DNA from: an uncultured Prevotellaceae bacterium | GTDB taxonomy: Bacteria; Bacteroidota; Bacteroidia; Bacteroidales; Bacteroidaceae | Assembly: GCA_947168395.1 (NCBI GenBank) | Contig: CAMVLT010000002.1 | Span: 62,001-126,000, forward strand | Reading direction: 5' to 3' | Length of the DNA: 64,000 bases | In this document: piece after piece, positions 54,501-62,491 of the stretch | Layout of the letters: each line of letters starts with the position of its first letter | Numbering within the stretch: position 1 is the stretch's first letter | Program-made: the position numbers and the translations under genes | Notes under the pieces: generated by a model | What the model was told of the DNA's origin: nothing | Seen by the model: the letters and a program-made list of their open reading frames with translations, nothing else | The model's database searches: none

Positions 54501-54939
54501 AAACTACGAGTTCACCACGCAGAATGCCGGGCTGAAGGCGAAGAACACAGGCGTGATAGCTAAGACGGAGACGCTGGAGAACATCTACTCGTTCTACGCC
54601 ACCTATGAGCCGACAACAGCCACGGCTGCCGACCCGTTCTACTACGTGAACATCGACGATGCCATGAGCTTAGGCAACGATGGCTCGGTGACTGTAGGCG
54701 CCTTCCGCTGGATTATCCGCGTAGAGGACAAATTCGGCAAAACATCGGCCAACGCCCGTGAGATACACTTCTTCATCGGCGAGGGCGGCGATCTGACGGG
54801 AATTGGTTCGACCACGAATTTCACGAATGACACGAATTCCGCCGCATGGTACACGCTGGAAGGTCACCGTCTCGACGGCAAGCCTACACGCGCAGGCCTA
54901 TATATTAATAATGGTAATATAGTAGTAATTAAGCAATAG
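51592..54939 (+). CDS. Giant secreted GLUG-type protein, array copy 3
   Basis: The product is 1115 residues. The leader is like copy 2 but ends SVWAQNG. The N-terminal domain again follows the DUF1566-like plan (TKDEWDTMINAAGGYKNLIN, YYITSSEMNSTRYYSYNF). GLUG repeats occur in two blocks (about 200-400 and 540-720), with MBG-like modules between and after (CTVSGVKDSYKLDG, CTVSGIAASYNLGD). The C-terminal beta domain differs from copies 1 and 2, but the final GKPTRAGLYINNGNIVVIKQ is the same. The mosaic order shows module shuffling. The lipoprotein gene follows after 13 bases. Confidence 0.82.
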   Translation: MRKKKLLFMIALLCAVVQSVWAQNGIYCTASDVGRVVCTDGSIYDNVSAATAAGSHAVAKIIWVDEKNKKGLALNLWDEGAGFRTDGIEKCNQRNTSVPVAGATWKLGTKDEWDTMINAAGGYKNLINSFSSVGGNNFNTQFTNGYYITSSEMNSTRYYSYNFQDGSWHKISNTYGGIIRPCLTFNLLTLYTINTQQDWFNFCDKVNGGDTFSDKYVKITCDDHWLPIVSEMAGTDETHSFQGVFDGNGHTITFNVTVTATEDYCAPFRHVKNALIKNLRVNGQIYVSGRFTAGIVAASHGNLTITNCRSSVGIHSSRSGDCTHAGFVALLNGADNAITINNCVFDGEFTTTASTGNCGGFIGWPVYNRPTIKNSIMMPEKVDAGMLTNTFARWHEGYEPTITDCYFVSTANLPTDQGTQADYATLPENEICKPITTTNPVVKTLYSVACTVSGVKDSYKLDGVPANITPAVTDPNGTALALGNDFTATLNGNAVVSFPVSILTAGNYTLVLTAAGDYVGSKTFNFTVTGTLGGMSEDDAFIIKTEDDWNAFANNVNSGTNSYTSMFVKLDADISVTQKVGMVSGSTQQNAFSGTFLGQGHTITATIEDNDNQGTALFSYINGATIKDLNVAGTITSNKRHAAALVGFSKGKGNSIEDCAVSANVNGNEYVGGIVGHSTDSDISISGCVFSGKMTGGGKCARVFIGWGDSGTRNVTDCLYLIADGQNTSNFDLVKDGGTLTVTNCYKTTSAGSQGTQVYASVPEGKICKKQTICNTTLYNMTECTVSGIAASYNLGDGANVTPGVKYNNNSLTFGTNFTATLNGTAVTELPVTITTIGHNTLILTGTGDYVGSKSYDIYLRPGNNSNIELADGETYTITEDCATASATYRKTLSSDRVGKHQPWLVPFDYTITENDLVKFDFYKINMIANAPNPKTNATDGISVYLRKMSAKEVLHANIPYVYRPKTTVENYEFTTQNAGLKAKNTGVIAKTETLENIYSFYATYEPTTATAADPFYYVNIDDAMSLGNDGSVTVGAFRWIIRVEDKFGKTSANAREIHFFIGEGGDLTGIGSTTNFTNDTNSAAWYTLEGHRLDGKPTRAGLYINNGNIVVIKQ

Positions 54940-54952
54940 TAAACTCAAGATG

Positions 54953-55597
54953 ATGAAACAGATATTTTTAGCAGTATTTGCAGCCGCAGTGCTCCTGATG
55001 GGAACGACAGGCTGCTCGAATGAGGACAGTCCGTCACCTATCGACATTGAAGCCCTGGAACAGAGCCTTATCGGCGTGTGGTGGGATGAGTATGAATATG
55101 CCGACGTCACAGAGACCGGCATACCCTTCAGCCGTGTGCTGCTGGCCGTGATAGCCAATGCCGACCACACGGGCTGCATCTACCTCGGCGCGTTCAACGA
55201 CACAAGCGACGAGCCGCTGGCCATCTACGGCGGGCCAAAGGATGCCCCCTTCACATGGCATCTGCTCGCCGACGGCAGTATACTGCTTAGTGATCCTGTC
55301 ACAGGTGAGACCTATGCGCTGACCCGCAGCGCCGACAGCAGCTATGGCAAAGACGTGACCGATGTGACTAATACGAGCCTGACCTACACCGACGGTAGTG
55401 TGACGATGACCAACGACAGCTATTCCGGTACGCTTGTCAAGGCCGATGCCGTGCAGGCGGCTGAAATTGAGGAGACACTCTCCACGCAATCACCCGCCCC
55501 CAACGGCAACGAGAATGAAATACTCCCCGGCGAGAACAACAGGCCCGCCGCCGCTCGCCGCTTCAACGGTTTTGACGACATGGACGAAGAGTTATAA
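54953..55597 (+). CDS. Small lipoprotein, array copy 3
   Basis: The product is 214 residues (an ATG 3 bases upstream is equally possible). The first 110 residues are almost those of copies 1 and 2. The second half diverges (TRSADSSYGKDVTDVTNTSL), and the end is new (NGNENEILPGENNRPAAARR), an acidic and proline/asparagine-rich tail ending DDMDEEL. The lipobox Cys is kept. It closes the three-module array and is followed by a hairpin at 55691-55727. Confidence 0.8.
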   Translation: MKQIFLAVFAAAVLLMGTTGCSNEDSPSPIDIEALEQSLIGVWWDEYEYADVTETGIPFSRVLLAVIANADHTGCIYLGAFNDTSDEPLAIYGGPKDAPFTWHLLADGSILLSDPVTGETYALTRSADSSYGKDVTDVTNTSLTYTDGSVTMTNDSYSGTLVKADAVQAAEIEETLSTQSPAPNGNENEILPGENNRPAAARRFNGFDDMDEEL

Positions 55598-55690
55598 CGG
55601 TAACGCCAGACTAGGCCCCCAGGGTGCTTGCATAGGCAAGCGTCCCAAGAGCAGAGCGCGACTCCCTGCGGGGGAACAAACATCTGATGC

Positions 55691-55727
55691 ACCCGCAACG
55701 AGGGCAACTATTGCCCCCGTTGCGGGT
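55691..55727 (+). terminator. Hairpin after the adhesin array
   Basis: ACCCGCAACG (55691-55700) pairs with CGTTGCGGGT (55718-55727), with an inner GGGCAA/TTGCCC pair. No long T tract follows. Confidence 0.65.
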
Positions 55728-55839
55728 TGTCGGTTAGAATAGGGTTCTGTAAGCCCTTTGGGTTGATATGGGGTGCTGTCATTTAGCCAATAAATACAAA
55801 AAGGTGAGGCGATGTTGCTGATAATTCCCTAAATTGTTG

Positions 55840-55847
55840 TACATTTG
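55840..55847 (+). promoter_or_regulatory. -7 box of the truncated receptor gene
   Basis: TACATTTG followed by CACGC, 22 bases before the ATG at 55870. A TTG stands 22 bases upstream of it as a weak -33. Confidence 0.5.
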
Positions 55848-55869
55848 CACGCACAAACGATATTCAGTC

Positions 55870-56619
55870 ATGTACAAGCAGCCAGGCCAAGAAGAGTTCC
55901 TATTTTATATGCTATATACAGGGGCTGCAGTGTTGTCTCTGATAGCCAGCATCTATCTGTTGTTCCGGCGAGCTAACGCCATTGCCCCTGAAATTACGTC
56001 GCCAGTACGTTTGCGCCGGTGGACGGCAGCCCTCTTTGCTTCCACGACTTTGAGCCACGTATGGTATCTGCCGGGCGTTTTTCTCACTTCAGACAGTGCC
56101 ATCATGCTGCATGATCTTGTAGGAGGATTGCTCGATAGCATGACGGTACTCCCTTTGTCGATAGTCATCATGTTCTGTATGCTGCAAGACCGCAGGCGAC
56201 CGCTGTGGCCTGCCTGGGTGATGGTGGCACCGATTGTCGTAGGCATGGCGGTTTGCATCGCCACTCGGAGTTATGCCGCATTGCCGGTGATTCTTGCCTA
56301 TTTCCTGTTGCTGGGTATTGGCTTGATTATATACATGGTACGCGCAATTAGGCAATACGGACGCTGGCTTCGTGACAACTATGCTGACTTGGAGCACAAG
56401 GAGGTGTGGCAGAGCTTCGTGGTGATGGCCTTCATTTTGCTGATTTCAAGCATTTATGAGTTGGGGTTCGAGTGGCCGGCTTATGATTACGTCGTTCAGC
56501 TGCTTGGCATTGTGGTTGTATGCTATCTCCTGTGGCGGGTAGAAACGCTGAGCGACCTTAGTACCTCCCAACCGCAAACCATTCGCAACCGCTCGACCGT
56601 GGTCGCTTACCGCATCTGA
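55870..56619 (+). pseudogene. Membrane part of an AraC-type regulator, DNA-binding end lost
   Basis: The 249-residue frame has about six hydrophobic helices (FYMLYTGAAVLSLIASIYLL, LPLSIVIMFCMLQ, LPVILAYFLLLGIGLIIYMV, FVVMAFILLISSIYELGF). It ends LLGIVVVCYLLWRVETLSDL and a short odd tail (RNRSTVVAYRI). Prevotella genomes hold many regulators with this membrane half followed by an AraC helix-turn-helix. Here the helix-turn-helix is missing, and C13 protease coding sequence begins within 10 bases of the stop, so a deletion seems to have fused two neighbours. The receptor could at most act as a membrane stub. Confidence 0.6.
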
Positions 56620-56626
56620 CGTACAG

Positions 56627-59524
56627 TTGACAAGCCTGCTCATGAGCGACTACGCCGCCATCTGCCAGTCGTACACTACAGAACGGCCCAACGCTATTGT
56701 CTTTGCCATCGACAACAGCTACGGCAAGACCTTCAGTGACTGGGCGCCCTTCTTTGCCCAGGACTATGGCATAGAGATGCTGGAGAACCAGACCTTCACC
56801 ACGTCCAATGACATCTATACCCACCTGCACGATATGAGTGACGAGTCGGAAGTGGGCGATGCTTTTGACATGGCCTCAGCCTCGTTCATAGCAGTGGAAG
56901 ACACCAAGATGCTGTATGACATAGCTCGTGTGCGCCGCAAGCTCATCGTTGATTATTACGGCACGCCCATGTTTGCATCCGACGACCCCTTTGCCGTGGA
57001 GAACGATGCCTACTGGCAGTTGTTCAACAGCATCTACCGCACCTATTTCGCCTTCTCGGGGCTTAGCGAGGAGAGCCTTGCTGCCCTTGGCCCTGACGGT
57101 CGTAAGATGCTGCAAGGCTACCAGGGCTTCTCGCCCTACGCTGATCCCACCACCGGCTTTGAGCTGAGCTACCAGACAAAATTCGGCGTGATGCCCACCT
57201 TTGCCGAGTGCAAGTTCTATGACGCCCTGATGCTGGCCGGCTTTGCCGCCTGCTACGTGGAGCACAATGAAGAATTAAGAATGAAGAATCTTCATTCAAC
57301 AATGCCATCGTCACCATCACCAGCACCGACAATGCCCCCATGGGCGGCTCGGCCTGGAACGTCACTCCCATGCAGGTCTATCTCTCTGCCACGGAGGGAG
57401 GCCAGCTTTACCGTTTCAGCGGTGCATCGGGCGACATCAGCTTTGACCGCGACACCTACACCGCTGCAACAACCACCACATACGTACACTGGCAGATCAT
57501 GGACGGAGAGATTCTGCACCGCAGCTACTTTGGCAGCAAGGGCGGCGCGCGTACTACCGATGCCAGCGCCGCGTGACTCTACCTCTACAATGAGAAGCGT
57601 GCCAGCGATGACTTCATGCAACAGGCCGGCGAAGGGACTGACCAGCACTTCGCCTATCCTGCGCTCACCGGCCAGTATGCCGTACTGGTGCAGGGCAGCA
57701 ACGGCTTTGACAACTACCGCCACCAGGCCGACGTGCTGAGCATCTACCAGTCGCTGCGCCGAGGCGGATACCCCGACGACTACATCATCCTCATCCTCGA
57801 CAAGAAGATGGCCAGCGACCCGCGGAATCCAGAGCCGGGCGTCGTTCGCACAGCCCCCGACGGACCCGACCTGCTCGGTGGTACCACGACGGGCAGCGAC
57901 ATACTGCCCGCCATGGTCGACTACGACAGTGCCGACCTCACGGCCAGCGACGTGGCCGACATCCTTGCCGGCCGTCAGTCTGACCACCTGCCGGTCGTCG
58001 TGCCGCAGGACGAGGGCAACAATGTGCTCTTCTACTGGAGCGGTCATGGGCGAAGCACCTCGCGTGGTGGCGCCAACGAGTTTTCATGGCGTGAAACGAG
58101 TTCTGGCAAGGGATTCAGTGCCAACCTGCTGAAGCAGACCGCCCAGCAGATGTCGTTCCGTAAACTGCTCATCGCCGCCGAGCCGTGTTATGGCGAGTGC
58201 GTCATCCGCACCGTCGATGGCATTCCCGGCGTGCTGGCCATGTCGGGAGCCAACAGCCAGGAGCAGTCATGGGCCGACTGCTGGAGCAACGACGCCATAG
58301 GAGGCATAGCCGCCAACCAAATATCAACCCAAGCCAGCTATGCCTTTCTGATGGCAAATGGCGGCAGTGCCGGTGCCGGTGGTGTCATTAACCCCATCAA
58401 GATGTGGGGCGGATACGCTTGCAGCATCGCCAGCGGACTGTTTAGTTTCCTCGGTAATCAATTACAGGACCAAGTTACCACCAAGACTACACCTGGTAAG
58501 ATTGACCTTACCATCGATGCCTCCATCGCCCTTAACGGCTACCTTAAGGAGTTCACGGGCAACAACCAAAGTACGCTTTCCGTCAGTGCCGAGGGCATCT
58601 ACACCGCCAATGGCGAATCAGGACATGTAGGCAAGGGCGTATGGGGACTGGAGGAAGATCCTGTGGTCTATATCGACAAAGATGACATCATCTCTACACA
58701 GAGCAACTTCAACGTGGGTTGCACGGAAGATGGTTATACCAACTCGACGTTTGCCGATTACGATGTGCGCATCGTCTATGCCTTCGACCCAACGAGCGTG
58801 AAAATAAACCTCAATGAGGATCTGTTCAAAGGAATCGATTCCGTCACCGTGACGACCAATGTGGGCGTCATCCCTAACCTGCGCTATGGCAATACTGACG
58901 AATACAGAAAGATGCTCATGCTGGGCGATAAGACGAAAAAATATGCACGTCCGTCTTTCAGTTTAGCTGAGGGCAAAACCAGCGGCACGCTCGAACTCAG
59001 TGGCAGAAGCATGCCCGTGGTGACGAAGGTTGGTCTCGACGAGTTGGCCGATGGCGACTACGAGACGGCAGAGAACTGCACCATAGTCACCCAGAAGACC
59101 AGCGACGGCAAGGGATGGCAACGCTTCCACGGCCGCCTGATCGATGCGTCGAGCAAGCAAATCATTGTCGATTCACAGGCGTATATCCCTTATAGCACCG
59201 ACGACGACGGCAAATGCACCGGCATCGGAATCCCCACGGCACCCGACTTTGTGGTGCGTGTCGAAGTGGGATTCTCTGCTTTTGGACGACAATCTGAGTC
59301 GCAAGCGCTTCCACTTCAGCAAACTCTTTATTCCGAAGGTCGAAGTGGTTGACTACGACAGGATGTGTAAAATCTACAGCGACCTGAGCGCCTACGTCCA
59401 GAAGTGCGAGCAGGAGCTGCCCGTCGGCACCTTGGCCAACGACTCGAATGTACCGGTGCGCAACCCCGACGGTCACATCCTCATCGGCAAGACCCTCCGA
59501 CTGCTGAAGCGTATCTGCGAATAA
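56627..59524 (+). pseudogene. Legumain-like (C13) protease with N-terminal binding domain, broken
   Basis: Three frames must be joined. 56627 to about 57270 encodes a periplasmic-binding-protein-like domain (ERPNAIVFAIDNSYGKTFSD, PTTGFELSYQTKFGVMPTFA). After a shift at an AT-rich palindrome near 57271-57299 comes a second part (AIVTITSTDNAPMGGSAWNV), stopped by TGA at 57574-57576 where a Trp codon is likely (AA-stop-LYLYNEK). It goes on as the C13 peptidase: YAVLVQGSNGFDNYRHQADV, catalytic His in YWSGHGRS and Cys in AAEPCYGE. A third shift near 59285 precedes LSRKRFHFSKLFIPKVEV to 59524. No working enzyme can be made unless these are sequencing errors. Confidence 0.75.
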
Positions 59525-59547
59525 TCCATTTAGTAACAAACAGAAAT

Positions 59548-60795
59548 ATGAATAATAATAAAACCATTATGAATACGCGTAACTTCTTCACTTGGCTGCT
59601 TGGCTTGATGCTGATAGCCACAGCCAGCCCAATATTCACCGCCTGCTCCAGCGACGACGATGACAACAATAACGGTGGCGGAAACGGCAAGGAGCAGACC
59701 GACAGCCTCACCGCCATGTACGACGATCTCGAATTCCTCCAGAGGTCACTGTGCCTGATTGACAGTGCCGGCAAACTGGTGCGCTATGAAATAGGCGAGG
59801 CCATCCAAGAGAACGACCCTCAGCACCGCTATATCGGTGTGACGGAACTGAAGGCCGCCGACATCAGGCCGCTGACACAGTTGGAGCGCATTGCACTGCC
59901 GATGCCTTTGGATAGTATCGAAGAGAACAGCTTCGCCAATGCCAAGGGGTTGCGCTGGGCCGACTTCATGCTGTGCGACTCGACCGTCATCGACCAGCTG
60001 CGTAACGGAGGCTTGCGCAACGTGGGACTCTCGGAGAGCACACTCTGCTTCATGCCGTCGGAATACGGCGAGAGCCAGGAGGTGAACGTCATCGTGGGCG
60101 ACACTACGAGCACTATGAGGTGTGCCACCTACCGACTGGAGGACGGTCGCGACTACGACGTGCCTTACGCTTTCAAAGCTGACAAGGTGGAGAACACCCG
60201 CACACTGGCCAAGAGCACGGCGCCTTACACCATCTGTCTGCCCTACGACCTGCCGGTGCCCAACAGTGCCAAGGCTTACAAGCTGTCGGGCCGCAGCAGC
60301 ACGGAGCTGATTTTCACCCAGACGTTAGAGACGCTGGAGGCCCTGCAGCCTTACCTCATTTGGACGGCTAACGGCGATGCCTTGCTCAATACGGGTGCTG
60401 CCGACATCCCCACCAGCGGAGGACAGACCTACGGACGACAGCATGATGCGCCGGGCTTCTCGATGCGCGGCACACTCTACGGCATCAGCAACGCCGAGGC
60501 TGCTGAACTGGGTGCCTATACCCTGCAGCAGGACGGTCTGTGGCATCCCGTGCTGTCCGACACCGATGCCCACCGTGCCGCCAGCATTCTGCCCTACCGT
60601 GCCTATCTGTTGGAGAACCGTCGTCCCGGTGTACGTGTCATCGGCATGACCTTGGAGGACGTTACGGGCATCGAGCAGCTGCGCACCATCGACAGCGACG
60701 GCACCGAGCGTGTCTACGACCTGAATGGCCGCCAGCTGAATGCGCCTGTCAAGGGCATCAATATTATCAATGGTAAGAAGGTAATGAACAGATAA
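59548..60795 (+). CDS. Surface lipoprotein with sorting tail, unknown function
   Basis: The product is 415 residues. A leader (MNTRNFFTWLLGLMLIATAS) ends in the lipobox TACS, followed by an acidic, Asn/Gly-rich linker (SSDDDDNNNGGGNGKEQTD). The body has a segment RYIGVTELKAADIRPLTQLE like the leucine-rich-like repeats of Prevotella surface proteins, then a beta domain (STAPYTICLPYDLPVPNSAK) also seen in the adhesins. The end VYDLNGRQLNAPVKGINIIN is a sorting tail. A start at 59569 is equally good. Both a lipobox and a sorting tail in one protein are unusual. It ends at a strong double hairpin. Confidence 0.75.
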   Translation: MNNNKTIMNTRNFFTWLLGLMLIATASPIFTACSSDDDDNNNGGGNGKEQTDSLTAMYDDLEFLQRSLCLIDSAGKLVRYEIGEAIQENDPQHRYIGVTELKAADIRPLTQLERIALPMPLDSIEENSFANAKGLRWADFMLCDSTVIDQLRNGGLRNVGLSESTLCFMPSEYGESQEVNVIVGDTTSTMRCATYRLEDGRDYDVPYAFKADKVENTRTLAKSTAPYTICLPYDLPVPNSAKAYKLSGRSSTELIFTQTLETLEALQPYLIWTANGDALLNTGAADIPTSGGQTYGRQHDAPGFSMRGTLYGISNAEAAELGAYTLQQDGLWHPVLSDTDAHRAASILPYRAYLLENRRPGVRVIGMTLEDVTGIEQLRTIDSDGTERVYDLNGRQLNAPVKGINIINGKKVMNR

Positions 60796-60804
60796 AGTAA
60801 ATAA

Positions 60805-60868
60805 GCCAATACCTCGGTATTGGCATAACAAACGAAGGTGCTACCGGCGATAACTGGTAGCACCTTCG
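60805..60868. terminator. Double hairpin between convergent genes
   Basis: GCCAATAC/GTATTGGC (60805-60812, 60817-60824), then CGAAGGTGCTACC/GGTAGCACCTTCG (60833-60845, 60856-60868). It serves the lipoprotein on one side and the HMA gene (stop at 60875) on the other. Confidence 0.85.
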
Positions 60869-60874
60869 ATTTAC

Positions 60875-61213
60875 TTAGTGCTTGGAGGCATTGTCCCGGT
60901 ACTTACAGCAGTCTGGCAGCTTGTCGTACACTTTCTTGTCGGCCTTGAATGAGCCGCAGTCGTGCCCGGCGGCTGCCAGTGCTTGTTGCACCTTCTCGGG
61001 CGAGGTCTGCTTGTTGTCGTAGACCAGCGAGAGCTGTCCGTTCTGCTTGTTCCATCGGGCAGAGGTAACGCCCTTCACACTCTTGGCAGCTTTCTCGATG
61101 CGCTTCTGGCACATGTCGCAGTTGCCCTTCACTTCAAATGTCGTCTTGACGGTTTTGGCCTCGGCGGTGCCCAGCGTGAGCACGGCGGCCATCAGTAATA
61201 ATGCTTTTTTCAT
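60875..61213 (-). CDS. Secreted heavy-metal-associated (HMA) protein
   Basis: The product is 112 residues with a signal peptide (MKKALLLMAAVLTLGTAEA). An HMA domain follows with the metal-binding GNCDMCQKRIEKAA (CxxC) and a C-terminal CGSFKADKKVYDKLPDCCKY with further cysteines. Being exported, it likely binds Cu(I) or a similar ion in the periplasm and passes it to the efflux pump encoded just upstream in the same operon (cusB, 39 bases apart). It resembles the periplasmic carriers found with Cus systems in Bacteroidetes rather than a cytoplasmic CopZ. Confidence 0.85.
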   Translation of the reverse strand: MKKALLLMAAVLTLGTAEAKTVKTTFEVKGNCDMCQKRIEKAAKSVKGVTSARWNKQNGQLSLVYDNKQTSPEKVQQALAAAGHDCGSFKADKKVYDKLPDCCKYRDNASKH

Positions 61214-61252
61214 AATTCTTCTTTATGATGTTATGACGTTATGTCGTTATTG

Positions 61253-62491
61253 CTATTGATTCATCATGGAGCGCTTGCCGTCGAGCTGGGCGGCGGCATC
61301 GATGGCGAAGACGCCGTTGGTTACTATCTCCTCGCCCTCGGCCAGTCCGTCGAGCACGACATAGCCGTCGGGCAGAGCAGGGCCGAGCGTCACCTGGCGA
61401 AGCAGGAACGTGGGCTGTTGCTCGACGTCGTCCTTGACGTAGACGACGGAGCGGCGGCCCGTCCACAGCACCGCCGACTTGGGGATGATGACTCCCTCGT
61501 CGGCATACTTCTGCATGGAGGCGGCCACATTGCCCACAAGCAGCATCTCGGGCTTGAAGCGGCCACCGGTGTTCGGCAGCTCTACACGGACACCGGCGGT
61601 GCGCGTCTGTCCGTTGAGCACGGGGTCGATGAACGACACGTGGCCGGTGAAGGTCTCGCCCGGCAGGGCCTCGGCGGTGAACTGCACCTGCTGTCCGCGG
61701 TGGATGAAGGGCAGGTCGCTTTCGTAAGCCTGGAAGATGGCCCAGACACGGCTGAGGTTGGCTATCTGCAACAGCGACTGGCCCTGGCGCACGTAGTCGC
61801 CCTGCTCGACCATCTTTCTGACGACGGTACCCGAGGTGTTGGCCTTCAGTTGCACGTAGGGCGATACCTTCCGGGTGCTGATGACCTCGTCAATCTGCGA
61901 CTGCGGAATGTTCAGCAGGCGCAGCTTTTCCGTGGCGGCGTCGACGAGTACCTGTTGCGACGTGCCGAGGGCCGATACCAATTCCTGCCCAGCGGTGTAG
62001 AGCTCCGGCGAGTAGATGACGGCCAGGGTCTGACCCTTCGCCACGTGGTCGCCGACGGCGTTGATGAAGAGGCGCTCGATGCGCCCGGCGACGTAGGCCG
62101 ACTGCGACTGCTGCTGGCGCTGGTCGGGCTCCACCTTGCCGAACAGCCGTATCTCCTTGTTGCCCGAGGGGGTACCCACGATTTCGGTCTCGACGTTGGC
62201 CAGTGCCATCGCCTCGTCGCTCATCATCACGGCGTCAGGGTCGATGTCGGAGGCAGGTGTCATGCCTTTCTCCATCTTGATAAGGTCCATGCCGCACTTG
62301 GGGCACTTGCCGGGATGGGGCTGCTTCACCTGCGGGTCCATCGAGCACGTCCACACGGCGTCGCCCTCGCTGTCGTCGTCAGTCCCGTTTGCTGCGGTAC
62401 CACCGCAGCTTACACAACTGCGGAGCAGGATGCCTAAAAGTAAACCCAGTAGGAGACCACCCAAGCTCCATGTCTTATTCTTGATATCCAT
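61253..62491 (-). CDS. cusB: RND efflux periplasmic adaptor (CusB family)
   Basis: The product is 412 residues with an N-terminal anchor (LGGLLLGLLLGILLRSCVSC, possible lipobox). A heavy-metal-binding domain has WTCSMDPQV...KCPKCGMDLIKM. The hairpin/lipoyl/barrel parts of membrane-fusion proteins follow (GRIERLFINAVGDHVAKGQT, KANTSGTVVRKMVEQGDYVR). It links the inner-membrane CusA pump to the CusC channel and may capture Cu(I)/Ag(I). It overlaps cusC by 17 bases and precedes the HMA gene. Metal specificity is inferred from the family and the HMBD. Confidence 0.9.
   Translation of the reverse strand: MDIKNKTWSLGGLLLGLLLGILLRSCVSCGGTAANGTDDDSEGDAVWTCSMDPQVKQPHPGKCPKCGMDLIKMEKGMTPASDIDPDAVMMSDEAMALANVETEIVGTPSGNKEIRLFGKVEPDQRQQQSQSAYVAGRIERLFINAVGDHVAKGQTLAVIYSPELYTAGQELVSALGTSQQVLVDAATEKLRLLNIPQSQIDEVISTRKVSPYVQLKANTSGTVVRKMVEQGDYVRQGQSLLQIANLSRVWAIFQAYESDLPFIHRGQQVQFTAEALPGETFTGHVSFIDPVLNGQTRTAGVRVELPNTGGRFKPEMLLVGNVAASMQKYADEGVIIPKSAVLWTGRRSVVYVKDDVEQQPTFLLRQVTLGPALPDGYVVLDGLAEGEEIVTNGVFAIDAAAQLDGKRSMMNQ

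Noticed and set aside
44195..55597. Assembly artefact behind the triplicated array
   Set aside because: The adhesin N-terminal parts are clearly different in the three copies and a few substitutions separate the repeat blocks, so simple double assembly is unlikely. Long reads would be needed to exclude it fully.
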